Assembly: GCA_963816725.1 (NCBI GenBank) | Contig: CAWFMC010000010.1 | Location: 62,001-126,000 of the forward strand | Origin: CAVSUB01 sp963816725 | GTDB taxonomy: Bacteria > Acidobacteriota > Vicinamibacteria > Vicinamibacterales > 2-12-FULL-66-21 | Direction of reading: 5' to 3' | Length of the DNA stretch: 64,000 nucleotides | In this document: positions 25,205 to 34,496 of the stretch, piece after piece | Numbering within the stretch: the first letter of the stretch is position 1 | Layout: each line of letters opens with the position of its first letter | The notes under the pieces: generated by a model | Told to the model about the DNA's origin: nothing | The model's input: only the letters and a program-made list of their open reading frames with translations | Databases searched by the model: none | Program-made: the position numbers and the translations under genes

Positions 25205-26518
25205 ATGATTCGTAGCGACTATGACGTCATCGTGATCGGCGGCGGCCCGGCCGGATCGACGGTCTCGACGCTGCTCGCCATGCAGGGCGTGCGCGTCGCG
25301 CTGTTCGAGCGCGAGCGCTTCCCGCGTTTCCATATCGGCGAATCGCTGATCCCGGAGACCTACTGGGTCCTCGACCGCCTCGGCATGCTGCCCAGGATGC
25401 GGGCCAGCCGCTTCGTCAAGAAGCACAGCGTGCAGTTCGTGAACGCCTCGGGGCGTCTCTCCGCGCCGTTCTACTTCGCCGACAACAAGCCGCACGAATG
25501 TTCGCAGACATGGCAGGTCGTGCGCAGCGAGTTCGACCAGATGATGCTCGAGAATGCGCGATCCCACGGGGTCGAGGCGCACGAAGGCGTGCATGTCCTC
25601 GAGGTCCTGTTCGAGGGCGACCGGGCGGCCGGCGTGCGCATCAAGGACGCGGATGGTACCCGCCGCGACGTCTCCGCCCGCGTCGTCGTTGACGCCAGCG
25701 GCCAGGCCGCGATGCTCCAGAATCGCTTTGGCCTCCGCTGTTGGGATCCGATCCTCAACAAGGGTGCGATCTGGACCTACTGGCAGGGGGCCTACCGCGA
25801 CACCGGCCGCGACGAAGGGGCCACGATGGTGATCCAGACCGTCGACCGCAAGGGCTGGTTCTGGTACATCCCGCTGCACGACGATGTGGTGAGCGTCGGG
25901 GTGGTGGCGCCGTTCGATCGCCTGTTCAAGGGCCGCGACGGCCACGAGCAGACCTATCAGCAGGAAGTGGCGCAGTGCACCGCGGTGCGTGACCGGATCG
26001 CCGGCGCGACCCGGTCGGCCGGGTACTTCGCGACCCGTGATTACTCCTACCGGGCGACCGCCGTCGCCGGTAACGGGTGGGTCCTGGTCGGCGACGCGTT
26101 CGGCTTTCTCGATCCCCTGTACTCGTCGGGCGTGCTGCTGGCGCTGCGGTCCGGCGAGATGGCTGCCGATGCAATTGCCGAAGGTCTGGCCCGCGGCGAC
26201 ACCGGCGCCGCGCAGTTGGGCAAGTGGGGACCCGGGTTCAACGAGGGCGTCGATCGCATGCGACGGCTGGTGTGCGAGTTCTACGGCGGGTTCAGCTTCG
26301 GCGCGTTCATCCGCCGGTATCCCGAGCTGCGCGGCGCGGTGACCGATCTGCTGATCGGGGATCTCTTCACCGACCGGGTCGATCGCGTGTGGCCGGCGAT
26401 GGAATCGCTGTACGAGGGCGGACGGCCGCCCATTCCCGCGTGGCATGCCGGCGTGCCCGCATCCCGGGACGCGACGCGCAGTCCGAGTCTGTCGGTGCCG
26501 GACGGTCCGCGTCCCTAG
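25205..26518 (+). CDS. FAD-dependent halogenase-like oxidoreductase
   Basis: 437 residues from ATG 25205 (MIRSDYDVIVIGGGPAGS); the in-frame upstream extension has no protein character. The N-terminal GGGPAGS is the FAD-binding dinucleotide fold. PRFHIGESLIPETYWVLDRL is the block shared with the tryptophan-halogenase and CmlS/PltA families. GWFWYIPLHDD contains the WxWxIP motif that marks flavin-dependent halogenases. GDAFGFLDPLYSSGV is the second FAD block. A tightly bound lysine cannot be verified by eye. Predicted activity: FADH2-dependent chlorination/bromination, or hydroxylation, of an aromatic or acyl substrate. It lies between the radical SAM and the thioesterase gene, all one direction. 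Confidence 0.8.
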   Translation: MIRSDYDVIVIGGGPAGSTVSTLLAMQGVRVALFERERFPRFHIGESLIPETYWVLDRLGMLPRMRASRFVKKHSVQFVNASGRLSAPFYFADNKPHECSQTWQVVRSEFDQMMLENARSHGVEAHEGVHVLEVLFEGDRAAGVRIKDADGTRRDVSARVVVDASGQAAMLQNRFGLRCWDPILNKGAIWTYWQGAYRDTGRDEGATMVIQTVDRKGWFWYIPLHDDVVSVGVVAPFDRLFKGRDGHEQTYQQEVAQCTAVRDRIAGATRSAGYFATRDYSYRATAVAGNGWVLVGDAFGFLDPLYSSGVLLALRSGEMAADAIAEGLARGDTGAAQLGKWGPGFNEGVDRMRRLVCEFYGGFSFGAFIRRYPELRGAVTDLLIGDLFTDRVDRVWPAMESLYEGGRPPIPAWHAGVPASRDATRSPSLSVPDGPRP

Positions 26519-26585
26519 CCGTGCATCCCCGCTTCTCTGCCGCCGGCGCGCCCCGCGGCCGCGAATCGACTCCGCGGAGGCCGCT

Positions 26586-27011
<426 letters not shown>

Positions 27012-27014
27012 TGC

Positions 27015-27056
27015 GACCGGCCCGACGACGTGTCCGCGCACGTCGCGAGCCGGTCA
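27015..27056. other. Large hairpin after the thioesterase gene
   Basis: GACCGG (27015-27020) pairs with CCGGTC (27050-27055), and inside it CGACGTG (27026-27032) with CACGTCG (27039-27045). The two stems are separated by short unpaired bases, and the element is followed by AAAAAC, not a T run. It begins 3 bases after the stop and may act as a transcript 3' end or stability element. A classic terminator is not assured because the T run is missing on both strands. Confidence 0.5.
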
Positions 27057-27459
27057 AAAACATCGGCGGCCCCCGGAATAGCTACCGCCGACGCTGCGTA
27101 CCTGAACCGCACCCAAGCCGGAGGTGCGGCCGGGCCGGGCTGCGGGCGGACACCGGGGGAGATGTTCCGCCGTCGCAGGGCCAGCCCGCTGCTTCAGGCG
27201 CTCATGTATATCGCAAGGGTTGTACCGCGCAACGGACGGCGGCGCAACCAATAAAATCAATGATTTACGCGTCTCGCGCCACCTGCGGACGAGCTAAAGT
27301 TCAGGTCTGCCGAGACTTTTGGCGAACTTCGGTCAGACTCTCGGCCGCAAAGAGCTCGATGCCCGACATGGATCGAGCGCGCTGCGATCCAACCGCGACT
27401 CGGCTGACATGGTGACCGCGAATGGTGTCGCGGGACATCGCGTTGCGGCGCCCATCGCG
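27057..27459. other. 403-base gap, no recognised gene
   Basis: Lies between the thioesterase hairpin and the 3' end of the geranylgeranyl-reductase-family gene. Open frames on either strand are short and not protein-like. No repeat of the word-like type was seen. Confidence 0.5.
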
Positions 27460-28662
27460 TCAGCGATAGAGCGATCGCGCCAGACCGCGCAACGAGAAAA
27501 CGGTGCGCGGATCGATCGTCTCATTCAGGACGCCGCCCAGCGCCTGCCGCACGAAGCTGCTGCGGCGCGCCCGCCGGGCGAGCAGGTCGGTGAGCCACGG
27601 CCGCGACAGCCAGCGTTCCGCGGCGCGATACCCGAGATATTTCGGCTCCATCCGGCGCCTGACCATTGCCGAAAACGCCTCGATCCGTACGGGTTGTCGT
27701 GATTCCACGGCCTCGATGACAACGCCGGCCGCGAGCTCGCCGGATTCCATCGCCTTGCCGATCCCTTCGCCGGTAAACGGAAAGGTCGTGCTGATCGTTT
27801 CACCAACAGGCAGCACTCGCGGAACGACGGGTTCGACGGCGGCCAGGCCGCACTGCAACGGCGCCCCTTTCAACGGTGTGGCCGACAGGGCGCCGCGCAT
27901 CAGATCCCTGGCGTCCGGGAAGGTCTCCACGAAGCGATCGAACATCCGCCGCAGGTTGACCCTGCCGCGCACCCCGTCGCGGTAGAACACACCGCATCCG
28001 ATGTTGTACTCGTCACGCCGGAGCGGGAAGATCCACCCGTAGCCGGGGACGATGTCCCGGTCGTAGGAGATGAGCAGGCGATCGAGTCTGGCCGTGGAGC
28101 GAACGTAGCAGCGCACTGCGATGGCGCTCGGCGTGGGCGGCAGCGGCAGGCCGGCACGGCGGCCCAGCACGCGGTCCGCGCCGGTCGCGAGGATCGCGTA
28201 CTGCGCGCGGACCCGGCGCTCCGGCGCCGCGAGACTGACCGTGACGCCGGACGCGTCCGGGCGGATGTCTTCGACTGTCGCCGTCGCCAGCGTTACGCCT
28301 TGATCGACGGCGCATGCGGCGAGGAGCGTGTCCAACTCGAGACGCTTGAGGGTCAGGAACCTGCCGGTGAGGTCGATGCGGTGCCGCGAGGCGCTGTAGA
28401 TCGCCGTGCGATCGAGGGCCCGGGCCCGCGCCTCGACGAGCGCCCGGGCGCCGACCCGATCGAGCGCGCCGAGCGCGTCGGCGATCAGTCCGTCACCGCA
28501 CACCTTGTCGCGGGGGAAGGTGTCCCGGTCGACGAGCAGCACGCGAAGACCCGCGCGTGCCGCGTGCGCCGCTGCGACGGACCCGGCCGGCCCGGCGCCA
28601 GCGACCACGACGTCCCAGTCGCTGCCGTCAGCCAGGGGGCGGGAGGCCGGGAGATCGAGCAT
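27460..28662 (-). CDS. Geranylgeranyl-reductase-family FAD oxidoreductase
   Basis: 400 residues. FAD-binding VVVAGAGPAGSVAAAHAARA, then FPRDKVCGDGLIADALGALD (the PxxKxCG block of the geranylgeranyl reductase family), DIVPGYGWIFPL, and VGETISTTFPFTGEGIGKAM. In this last motif GE replaces the usual GDAAG, so FAD contact is somewhat atypical. Members reduce isoprenoid double bonds or act as epoxidases/hydroxylases. It is convergent with the radical SAM/halogenase/thioesterase set. The substrate is unknown. Confidence 0.82.
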   Translation of the reverse strand: MLDLPASRPLADGSDWDVVVAGAGPAGSVAAAHAARAGLRVLLVDRDTFPRDKVCGDGLIADALGALDRVGARALVEARARALDRTAIYSASRHRIDLTGRFLTLKRLELDTLLAACAVDQGVTLATATVEDIRPDASGVTVSLAAPERRVRAQYAILATGADRVLGRRAGLPLPPTPSAIAVRCYVRSTARLDRLLISYDRDIVPGYGWIFPLRRDEYNIGCGVFYRDGVRGRVNLRRMFDRFVETFPDARDLMRGALSATPLKGAPLQCGLAAVEPVVPRVLPVGETISTTFPFTGEGIGKAMESGELAAGVVIEAVESRQPVRIEAFSAMVRRRMEPKYLGYRAAERWLSRPWLTDLLARRARRSSFVRQALGGVLNETIDPRTVFSLRGLARSLYR

Positions 28663-28763
28663 GAGCGGGCTTTTTCTGCTATGAAAGAGCGTGGCGGCGG
28701 CTCAGCCCGACGCCGACGCGCGCGCCAACCGCGCGCCATGCGGCGATTATGCCGCGGATCCTG

Positions 28764-28786
28764 GCCGGTCGACCCGGCCGACCGGC
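28764..28786 (+). promoter_or_regulatory. Hairpin in the leader of the gene at 28824
   Basis: An 8-base perfect stem, GCCGGTCG (28764-28771) with CGACCGGC (28779-28786) and a 7-base loop, 38 bases before the ATG. It lies in the interval between two divergent genes. Function unproven; it could be an operator or a leader structure. Confidence 0.35.
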
Positions 28787-28823
28787 TGTTGCCGCCGGTG
28801 TCAGCGGAGGAATCAGGACCGTC

Positions 28824-29276
28824 ATGTCGATTGAGAGATCCCGGATCGCGCTAGTTATCCTGATGATGTCGTGTGCCGGCTGCGCCTCGGCGCCCAAGCT
28901 GCCAGTCTTCGGCACCTGGCGAATCATGTCGTACGCCAGCCCTGGCGTGTCGGCCGCCTCCCCGGTGCAGACGTTGTCCTGGGTCGGCACCTCCGCGACC
29001 TTCGCGCGTGACGACGCGCGGTTTGCCGGACAGCGCTGCTCGCAGCCGACCTATACCGAGGTCACGCTCTCGGCCGCTGATTTCCAGCAGCAGTACAAAG
29101 TCGCCGCCTCCTCCGCCGGCATCACCGGCGATCAAGTCGCGATCTATAAGCTCGATTGCGCGTACGACTGGGAAGGGCCCACCAATGCGTTGATCGTGAA
29201 ATCGCCGACCGCGCTCCTGGCCCCGTGGAACGGGGCGTTTTTCGAACTGGTGAAGGTGGACCCGATCCTGAAGTAG
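28824..29276 (+). CDS. Small secreted/lipoprotein-like protein of unknown function
   Basis: 150 residues from ATG 28824, with GGAGG about 13 bases upstream. The N-terminus MSIERSRIALVILMMSCAGC is a signal peptide; a Cys near its end (MMSC or CAGC) could be lipidated, though the lipobox is not ideal. The mature part is a small beta-rich domain (FGTWRIMSYASPGVSAASP, TYTEVTLSAADFQQQYKVA, FFELVKVDPILK) without a recognised family. It is followed 25 bases later by the cytochrome c' frame. Confidence 0.65.
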   Translation: MSIERSRIALVILMMSCAGCASAPKLPVFGTWRIMSYASPGVSAASPVQTLSWVGTSATFARDDARFAGQRCSQPTYTEVTLSAADFQQQYKVAASSAGITGDQVAIYKLDCAYDWEGPTNALIVKSPTALLAPWNGAFFELVKVDPILK

Positions 29277-29367
29277 GGGCCAGCCCGGCGGCGATGGCAT
29301 AATGTCGCCTCGTGGCCGGACGGGAGTCAGGATCGCTCGCGAGGCCGTGGCAACGAAGGAGGTACGT

Positions 29368-29817
29368 GTGCGTGTGAGAGTTTATGCGGCGGCTATGTTG
29401 TGCGCATGGTCCGCAGCGGTCGTCGGAGCTCAGGCCCCGAAGGTGACCACGCCTGAGGAACTGGACAAGGTGATGAAAAAGGCCGGCCCGGCGATGCAGG
29501 CTGTGGGGAAAGCGGTTGGCGCCAGCCAGTACGCCGAGGCCCGCACGCAGATCGCCATCGTCCGGCAGGCGGTCCTCGACTCGCAGCAGTTCTGGATCGA
29601 GCACAAGCGCGACGACGCGCTCAAGTTCAACAAGGACACGCTGGCCAAGCTGGATGAATTCTCGAAGCTGATCGAGAGCGACACGGTCGACGCGGCCGCG
29701 GCGGGCGCGTCGGTGAAGGCGGTTGGCGGCGCGTGCCGCTCGTGCCACCAGGTGTATCGGGCCACTGACGCCGACAACAACTTCATCCTGAAGCCCGGCT
29801 CGCTCGGCGGACAGTAG
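29368..29817 (+). CDS. Cytochrome c'/c-556-like haem protein
   Basis: About 149 residues from GTG 29368, with AAGGAGG at 29356-29362 (GTG 29374 is the alternative). A signal peptide (VYAAAMLCAWSAAVVGAQA) targets the periplasm. Four-helix-bundle pattern with MKKAGPAMQAVGKAVGASQY, then a single C-terminal haem motif CRSCH in GGACRSCHQVYRA. That C-terminal CxxCH position is diagnostic of the cytochrome c' family. The axial residues cannot be assigned by eye. Role: periplasmic electron carrier or NO/gas-binding protein. Neighbouring aldehyde dehydrogenase is 126 bases away. Confidence 0.82.
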   Translation: MRVRVYAAAMLCAWSAAVVGAQAPKVTTPEELDKVMKKAGPAMQAVGKAVGASQYAEARTQIAIVRQAVLDSQQFWIEHKRDDALKFNKDTLAKLDEFSKLIESDTVDAAAAGASVKAVGGACRSCHQVYRATDADNNFILKPGSLGGQ

Positions 29818-29830
29818 TAATGCGGCGTGC

Positions 29831-29863
29831 GCCGGCCTCCTGCCAGCTGCGCAGGAGCCGGCC
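29831..29863 (+). terminator. GC-rich hairpin after the cytochrome gene
   Basis: The left arm GCCGGCCTCCTGCC and the right arm GCGCAGGAGCCGGC can pair with one bulge. It starts 14 bases after the cytochrome stop. There is no T run, so it is only a candidate terminator or 3' stabiliser. Confidence 0.35.
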
Positions 29864-29942
29864 GCGTTCGATGCACGCGGCCCCGCGTGCACCCCTCCGG
29901 CCCTCACCTCCGCTCGCACGACTTCTGGTACGCTCTTTCGTC

Positions 29943-31379
29943 ATGGACAGGAATCTCATTGGCGGCGTGTGGCGGGCTGCCCTGTCAGGGAAGACGCTGG
30001 CCAGCATCGATCCAAGTACCGGTCAGGAGTACGGCGCGATCGCGGACAGCGGACCTGAGGACGTCGACCTCGCCGTCCGGGCGGCGCGTCAGGCCTACGA
30101 CGACGGTGCGTGGGGGAAGACGACCGCCGTCGAGCGGGGCCGCATGCTCACCCGGATGTCCGGGTTGATCCAGACACACGCGCAGGAACTGGCGGATCTC
30201 GAGGCGCGCGATACCGGCAAGCCGAAGACGTCCGCTGCCGCCGACATCACCGCGCTGGCGCGCTACTTCGAGTACGACGGTGGCGCGGCCGACAAGTGGC
30301 ACGGCGAGACCATCCCCTATCTGAATGGTTATCTCGTGGCCGTGCTGCGCGAGCCGCACGGGGTGACCGGACACATCCTGCCCTGGAATTACCCGGCGCA
30401 AATGTTCGGCCGCACCCTGGCGCCGTCGCTCGCGGTGGGGAACGCCGTCGTCCTGAAGCCGGCGGAAGACGCCTGCGATTCGTCGCTCCGGCTCGGTGAG
30501 CTGGCCGCGGAGGCTGGTTTTCCCGACGGCGCCATCAACATCGTCACCGGCCGAGGCGCAGTCGCCGGCGCCGCGCTCGCCTCGCACGCGGGGGTCGACT
30601 TCCTGTCGTTCACCGGCTCGCCGGCCGTGGGACAGCAGGTGCAGAAGCTGGCCGCCGATCATTTCATCCCCTGCACGCTGGAACTTGGCGGCAAGTCGCC
30701 GCAAGTGGTGTTCGCGGACGCCGACTTCGACGCCGCGATCCCGGTCATCTGCCGGGCGATCGTGCAGAACGCCGGACAGACGTGCTCGGCCGGGAGCCGG
30801 GTCCTCATCGAGCGGCGCGCCTGCGACGCCTTCGTCGCGCGCCTTGGCGAGGCGTTCCGCCGGCTGCGGGCCGGGAGTCCGGAGATGGATCTCGACTGCG
30901 GGCCGATCATCAACCAGAAGCAGAAGACGCGCGTGCAGGGCTTCGTGGACCAGGCGCAGCGCGACGGGTTGCCGCTGGTGGCGGAAGGCGAGGTGGCCGC
31001 CGGCGTTCCGGCAGGAGGCTTCTTCGTCAAGCCGGCGCTCTTCGGCGCCGTGCCGCCGACGCATCCGCTGGCCAGCGAGGAAGTGTTCGGGCCGGTGCTC
31101 GCGGTGCTCCCGTTCGAGGATGAAGCGGACGCCATCCGGCTGGCGAATGCCACCGAGTACGGGTTGGTCGCGGCAGTGTGGACTCGGGACGGCGGACGCC
31201 AGCTGCGCGTCGCGCGGCGCCTGCGCAGCGGCCAGGTGTTCGTCAACTCGTACGGCGCCGGAGCCGGCATCGAGCTGCCGTTCGGCGGGACGGGCAAGAG
31301 CGGGCACGGTCGCGAAAAGGGGTTCATGGCGCTGCACGACTTCTCACGCCACAAGACCGTCGTCATCAATCACGGGTGA
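29943..31379 (+). CDS. Aldehyde dehydrogenase (betaine-aldehyde/gamma-aminobutyraldehyde type)
   Basis: 478 residues from ATG 29943 (MDRNLIGGVWRAALSGK). ALDH landmarks: GVTGHILPWNYPAQMF (NAD-binding), FTGSPAVGQQV, the catalytic Glu in LELGGKSPQVVFADADFD, and the catalytic Cys in NAGQTCSAGSRV. Normal family length. It oxidises an aldehyde to an acid with NAD(P)+. The SDR pseudogene follows after 8 bases and a dicarboxylate symporter after that, so a short catabolic operon is likely. The substrate cannot be inferred. Confidence 0.9.
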   Translation: MDRNLIGGVWRAALSGKTLASIDPSTGQEYGAIADSGPEDVDLAVRAARQAYDDGAWGKTTAVERGRMLTRMSGLIQTHAQELADLEARDTGKPKTSAAADITALARYFEYDGGAADKWHGETIPYLNGYLVAVLREPHGVTGHILPWNYPAQMFGRTLAPSLAVGNAVVLKPAEDACDSSLRLGELAAEAGFPDGAINIVTGRGAVAGAALASHAGVDFLSFTGSPAVGQQVQKLAADHFIPCTLELGGKSPQVVFADADFDAAIPVICRAIVQNAGQTCSAGSRVLIERRACDAFVARLGEAFRRLRAGSPEMDLDCGPIINQKQKTRVQGFVDQAQRDGLPLVAEGEVAAGVPAGGFFVKPALFGAVPPTHPLASEEVFGPVLAVLPFEDEADAIRLANATEYGLVAAVWTRDGGRQLRVARRLRSGQVFVNSYGAGAGIELPFGGTGKSGHGREKGFMALHDFSRHKTVVINHG

Positions 31380-31387
31380 GGGATCAC

Positions 31388-32141
31388 GTGGCACGACTGC
31401 CTGGGAAAGTCGCTCTCATCACCGGCGCGGGCAGCGGCTTCGGCGAGGGCATGGCCCGGCGCTTCGCGGCCGAGGGAGCGCGTGTAGCGGTGGTCGATCT
31501 GCGCGGCGATCAGGCGGCGCGGGTCGCCGAATCGATCGGGGATGCGGCGATCGCCCTCGAAGCGGACGTGTCGGTGGGCGCGGCCGTCGAAGCGGCCGTG
31601 GCACGCACCGTCGACGCCTTCGGGGTCCCGCACGTCATCGTCAACAACGCCGGCGTGACGCATCGGAACCGGCCGATCCTCGAAGTCGACGAGGCCGCCT
31701 TCGATCGGATCATGGCGGTCAACGTCAAATCGATCTTCCACATGGTCCGCAGCGCCGTGCCGCGGATGCGCGACAACGGCGGCGGCGTGATGCTGAACGT
31801 CGGCTCCACGGCCGGAATGCGGCCCCGGCCCGGGCTCACGTGGTACAACGCCTCGAAAGGTGCGGTCAACCTGGTCTCGAAGTCGCTCGCCGTCGAACTG
31901 GCGCCCTGGCGTATCCGCGTCAACGCGCTGTGCCCGGTGATGGGGGTGACCGGCATGCTCGCCGACTTCATGGGGGTGGAGGACACGGCCGAGAATCGGG
32001 CGCAGGTTCCTGGCCACCATCCCGCTCGGGCGCCTCTCGCAGCCCGAAGACATCGCGGCCGCGGCACTCTTTCTCGCCTCGGACGAGGCCGCCTTCATCA
32101 CCGGTATCGAGCTGCCGGTCGACGGCGGACGGACCGTCTAG
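31388..32141 (+). pseudogene. SDR-family oxidoreductase interrupted by a +1 frameshift
   Basis: Starts at GTG 31388 (VARLPGKVALITGAGSGFGE: the nucleotide-binding TGxxxGxG motif). NNAG, the catalytic Ser in NVGSTAGM, and the YNASK catalytic Tyr/Lys are present. After GVEDTAENRAQ the frame becomes Arg-rich nonsense, but the expected C-terminus continues one frame away (FLATIPLGRLSQPEDIAAAA, then TGIELPVDGGRTV, TAG 32139-32141). Deleting one base at about 32004 (the A of GCGCAGG) restores the SDR reading, ARFLATIPLG. So the enzyme is intact apart from a one-base insertion. DctA starts 4 bases later. Confidence 0.8.
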
Positions 32142-32144
32142 CGG

Positions 32145-33506
32145 ATGGTCACGGCGCCGCCCCGCGTCGAGCCACGCGTCCGCACGCCGTTGCTGTCGCG
32201 CCTCTACGTCCAGGTGCTGATCGGGATCGCCGCGGGCATCATCCTTGGCGCCCTCGCCCCGGCGACCGGCGCGGCGATGCGGCCGCTCGGGGACGGCTTC
32301 ATCAAGCTGATCAAGATGATGATTGCGCCGATCGTGTTCTGCACGATCGTGGCGGGCATCGGGAAGATGGCCGACATGCGCGGCGTCGGCTCGATCGGCC
32401 TGAAAGCGCTGGGGTACTTCGAGGTGGTGTCGACGGTCGCGCTGCTGATCGGCCTCGGCGTCGGCCTCGCGGTCAAGCCCGGAAGCGGTATTCACGCCAG
32501 CGCCGCCGGGCTCGATGCCTCGGCGGTCAAGTCGTACGTCGCCGACTCGCAGGCGCTGCACCTGACCGACTTCCTGCTCAACATCATTCCCACCAGCCTC
32601 GTGGGAGCCTTCGCGGCCGGCGAGATCCTGCCGGTCCTCCTCGTGTCCGTGCTGTTCGGGCTGGCGATGCTGCAGCTCGGTCCCCGAGTGGCCCCCCTCC
32701 TGCACCTCATCGATCAACTGGGCGCGGCGCTGTTCGGTATGGTCGGCCTGATCGTCCGGGTCGCGCCGATTGGCGCGTTCGGTGCGATGGCGTTCACGAT
32801 CGGGCGGTATGGGATCGGCACGCTGCTCTCCCTCGCGAAGCTGATGGCCGCTGTCTACATCACGTGCGCGTTGTTCATCGTTGTCGTGCTCGGGGTGATT
32901 GCGGCGCTGTGCGGCTTCAGCTTGTGGAAGTTCATCCGCTACATCAAAGAAGAAATCCTGCTCGTCCTGGGTACCTCGTCGTCGGAGTCGGCGCTGCCGC
33001 GGATGATGGCCAAGCTCGAACATCTGGGGTGCAGCCAGTCGGTGGTGGGGCTGGTCATCCCGACCGGCTATTCGTTCAACCTGGACGGCACCTCCATCTA
33101 TATGACCATTGCGGTGGTGTTCGTCGCGCAGGCGATGGACGTCCATCTCGGCGCGCTCCAGTACTTCACGCTGCTCGGCGTGCTGATGCTGACATCCAAG
33201 GGGGCCGCGGCCGTGACCGGCGGCGGCTTCATCACGCTCGCCGCGACGCTCTCCTCCACCAGCATGCTGCCGGTCGCCGGGCTGACGCTGCTCATCGGCG
33301 TCGATCGCTTCATGTCCGAGGCCCGCGCGATCACCAACCTGATTGGCAACGGCGTGGCGACGATGGTGGTGGCGCGGTGGGAGGGGGAGCTGGATCTGCC
33401 GCGGGCGCGGCGGATCCTGGATCATCCGGACATGGCGGAATCGATGCTGGCAACGCCGCTCGAGGGGGCCCGGCTGCCGCCTCCCAGCGTGGCGGCAGAG
33501 CGCTGA
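32145..33506 (+). CDS. DctA/GltP-type dicarboxylate/amino-acid:cation symporter
   Basis: 453 residues with about eight helical passes and two re-entrant hairpins. The family signature region is TSSSESALPRMMAKLEHLG, followed by IPTGYSFNLDGTSIYMTIAV (the substrate-binding NxDG block) and AAVTGGGFITLAATLSS. Imports C4-dicarboxylates or acidic amino acids with protons/sodium. Start 4 bases after the SDR stop indicates an operon with ALDH and SDR. It ends 4 bases before the convergent quinone oxidoreductase gene. Confidence 0.92.
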   Translation: MVTAPPRVEPRVRTPLLSRLYVQVLIGIAAGIILGALAPATGAAMRPLGDGFIKLIKMMIAPIVFCTIVAGIGKMADMRGVGSIGLKALGYFEVVSTVALLIGLGVGLAVKPGSGIHASAAGLDASAVKSYVADSQALHLTDFLLNIIPTSLVGAFAAGEILPVLLVSVLFGLAMLQLGPRVAPLLHLIDQLGAALFGMVGLIVRVAPIGAFGAMAFTIGRYGIGTLLSLAKLMAAVYITCALFIVVVLGVIAALCGFSLWKFIRYIKEEILLVLGTSSSESALPRMMAKLEHLGCSQSVVGLVIPTGYSFNLDGTSIYMTIAVVFVAQAMDVHLGALQYFTLLGVLMLTSKGAAAVTGGGFITLAATLSSTSMLPVAGLTLLIGVDRFMSEARAITNLIGNGVATMVVARWEGELDLPRARRILDHPDMAESMLATPLEGARLPPPSVAAER

Positions 33507-33509
33507 ACC

Positions 33510-34484
33510 TTACCCCGTGACGCCGAGCAGCAGCTTGCCCGTCGTCTTCCGGCTTTCCAGATCGCGGTGGGCCTGCGCCGCGTCGGAGAGTGGGTAGCGC
33601 CCGGAGATCTGGACCTTCAATTCGCCGGACTCGACGAGCGAGAGCACCTCGCCGGCACGCCACAGCAGCTCGTCGCGCGTCGCCAGATAGTGGCCGAGGC
33701 TTGGACGGGTCAGGAAGAGCGAGCCGCGCTGGTTGAGGATCGACGGATCGAGCGGAGCGACCGGGCCGCTCGACTGACCCACCAGCGCCATCATGCCGCG
33801 CAGCCGAATGAGCTTCAGGCTCTTGTCGAACGTCGTCTTCCCGACCGAGTCGTAGACGACGTCCACGCCGCGGCCGCCGGTCAGCCGCATGACCTCCGTC
33901 TCGAAGTCCTGTTCGGTGTAAAGGATGGTCTCGTCAGCCCCGAGCTCGCGGATCAGCGCCGCTTTGGCCGCCGTAGACACGGTCCCGATCACTCGCGCGC
34001 CGCGCGCCTTCGCCATCTGCACGAGAACACTGCCCAGCCCGCCGGCTGCCGCATGAATCAGGCACGTGTGCGACGAGTCGAGCGGAAACGTCGAGCGCGT
34101 GAGGTAGTGCGCCGTGGTCCCCTGGAGCATCACCGCGGCGGCGAGGTCGAGCGAGACACCGGCCGGCACGGGCACCAATTTGGACGCCGGCACCACGGCG
34201 TACTCCGCGTACGAGCCTCGGACCATCGTGTAGGCGACGCGGTCGCCGACGTTGACCTCGGTGACGCCGGGACCGACCCGCTCCACGACGCCGGCCGCTT
34301 CGCTGCCGATAGCCGTCGGCGATTCGGCCGCGTAGAGACCGATGCGGAAATACACGTCGATGAAGTTGACCCCGCTGGCGGCGATGGCCACGAGCGCCTC
34401 TCCCGGACCCGGCTCCGGCATCGCCACGTCGTCGAGCGTCAGCGTCTCGGGACCGCCATGGGTGTGGACAACTACTTTCTTCAT
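33510..34484 (-). CDS. NADPH:quinone oxidoreductase (zinc-independent MDR family)
   Basis: 324 residues. GroES-like N-terminal domain (MKKVVVHTHGGPETLTLDDV, then ASGVNFIDVYFRIGLY), then an NADPH fold with AAAGGLGSVLVQMAKARGAR. The zinc-ligand cysteines of alcohol dehydrogenases are absent. Ends with the usual HRDLESRKTTGKLLL. One- or two-electron reduction of quinones, or a related enone. Convergent with DctA. Its leader is the word-repeat zone at 34.5-34.8 kb. Confidence 0.9.
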   Translation of the reverse strand: MKKVVVHTHGGPETLTLDDVAMPEPGPGEALVAIAASGVNFIDVYFRIGLYAAESPTAIGSEAAGVVERVGPGVTEVNVGDRVAYTMVRGSYAEYAVVPASKLVPVPAGVSLDLAAAVMLQGTTAHYLTRSTFPLDSSHTCLIHAAAGGLGSVLVQMAKARGARVIGTVSTAAKAALIRELGADETILYTEQDFETEVMRLTGGRGVDVVYDSVGKTTFDKSLKLIRLRGMMALVGQSSGPVAPLDPSILNQRGSLFLTRPSLGHYLATRDELLWRAGEVLSLVESGELKVQISGRYPLSDAAQAHRDLESRKTTGKLLLGVTG

Positions 34485-34496
34485 GTGAAGATCTTA

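Noticed and set aside
27015..27056. Calling the hairpin a classic terminator
   Set aside because: The flank is AAAAA instead of T on the plus strand and no T run exists on the minus strand.
30496..33520. Long plus-strand frames over the ALDH/SDR/DctA genes
   Set aside because: Arg/Ser/Pro-rich shadows of high-GC genes; the real genes are in other frames.
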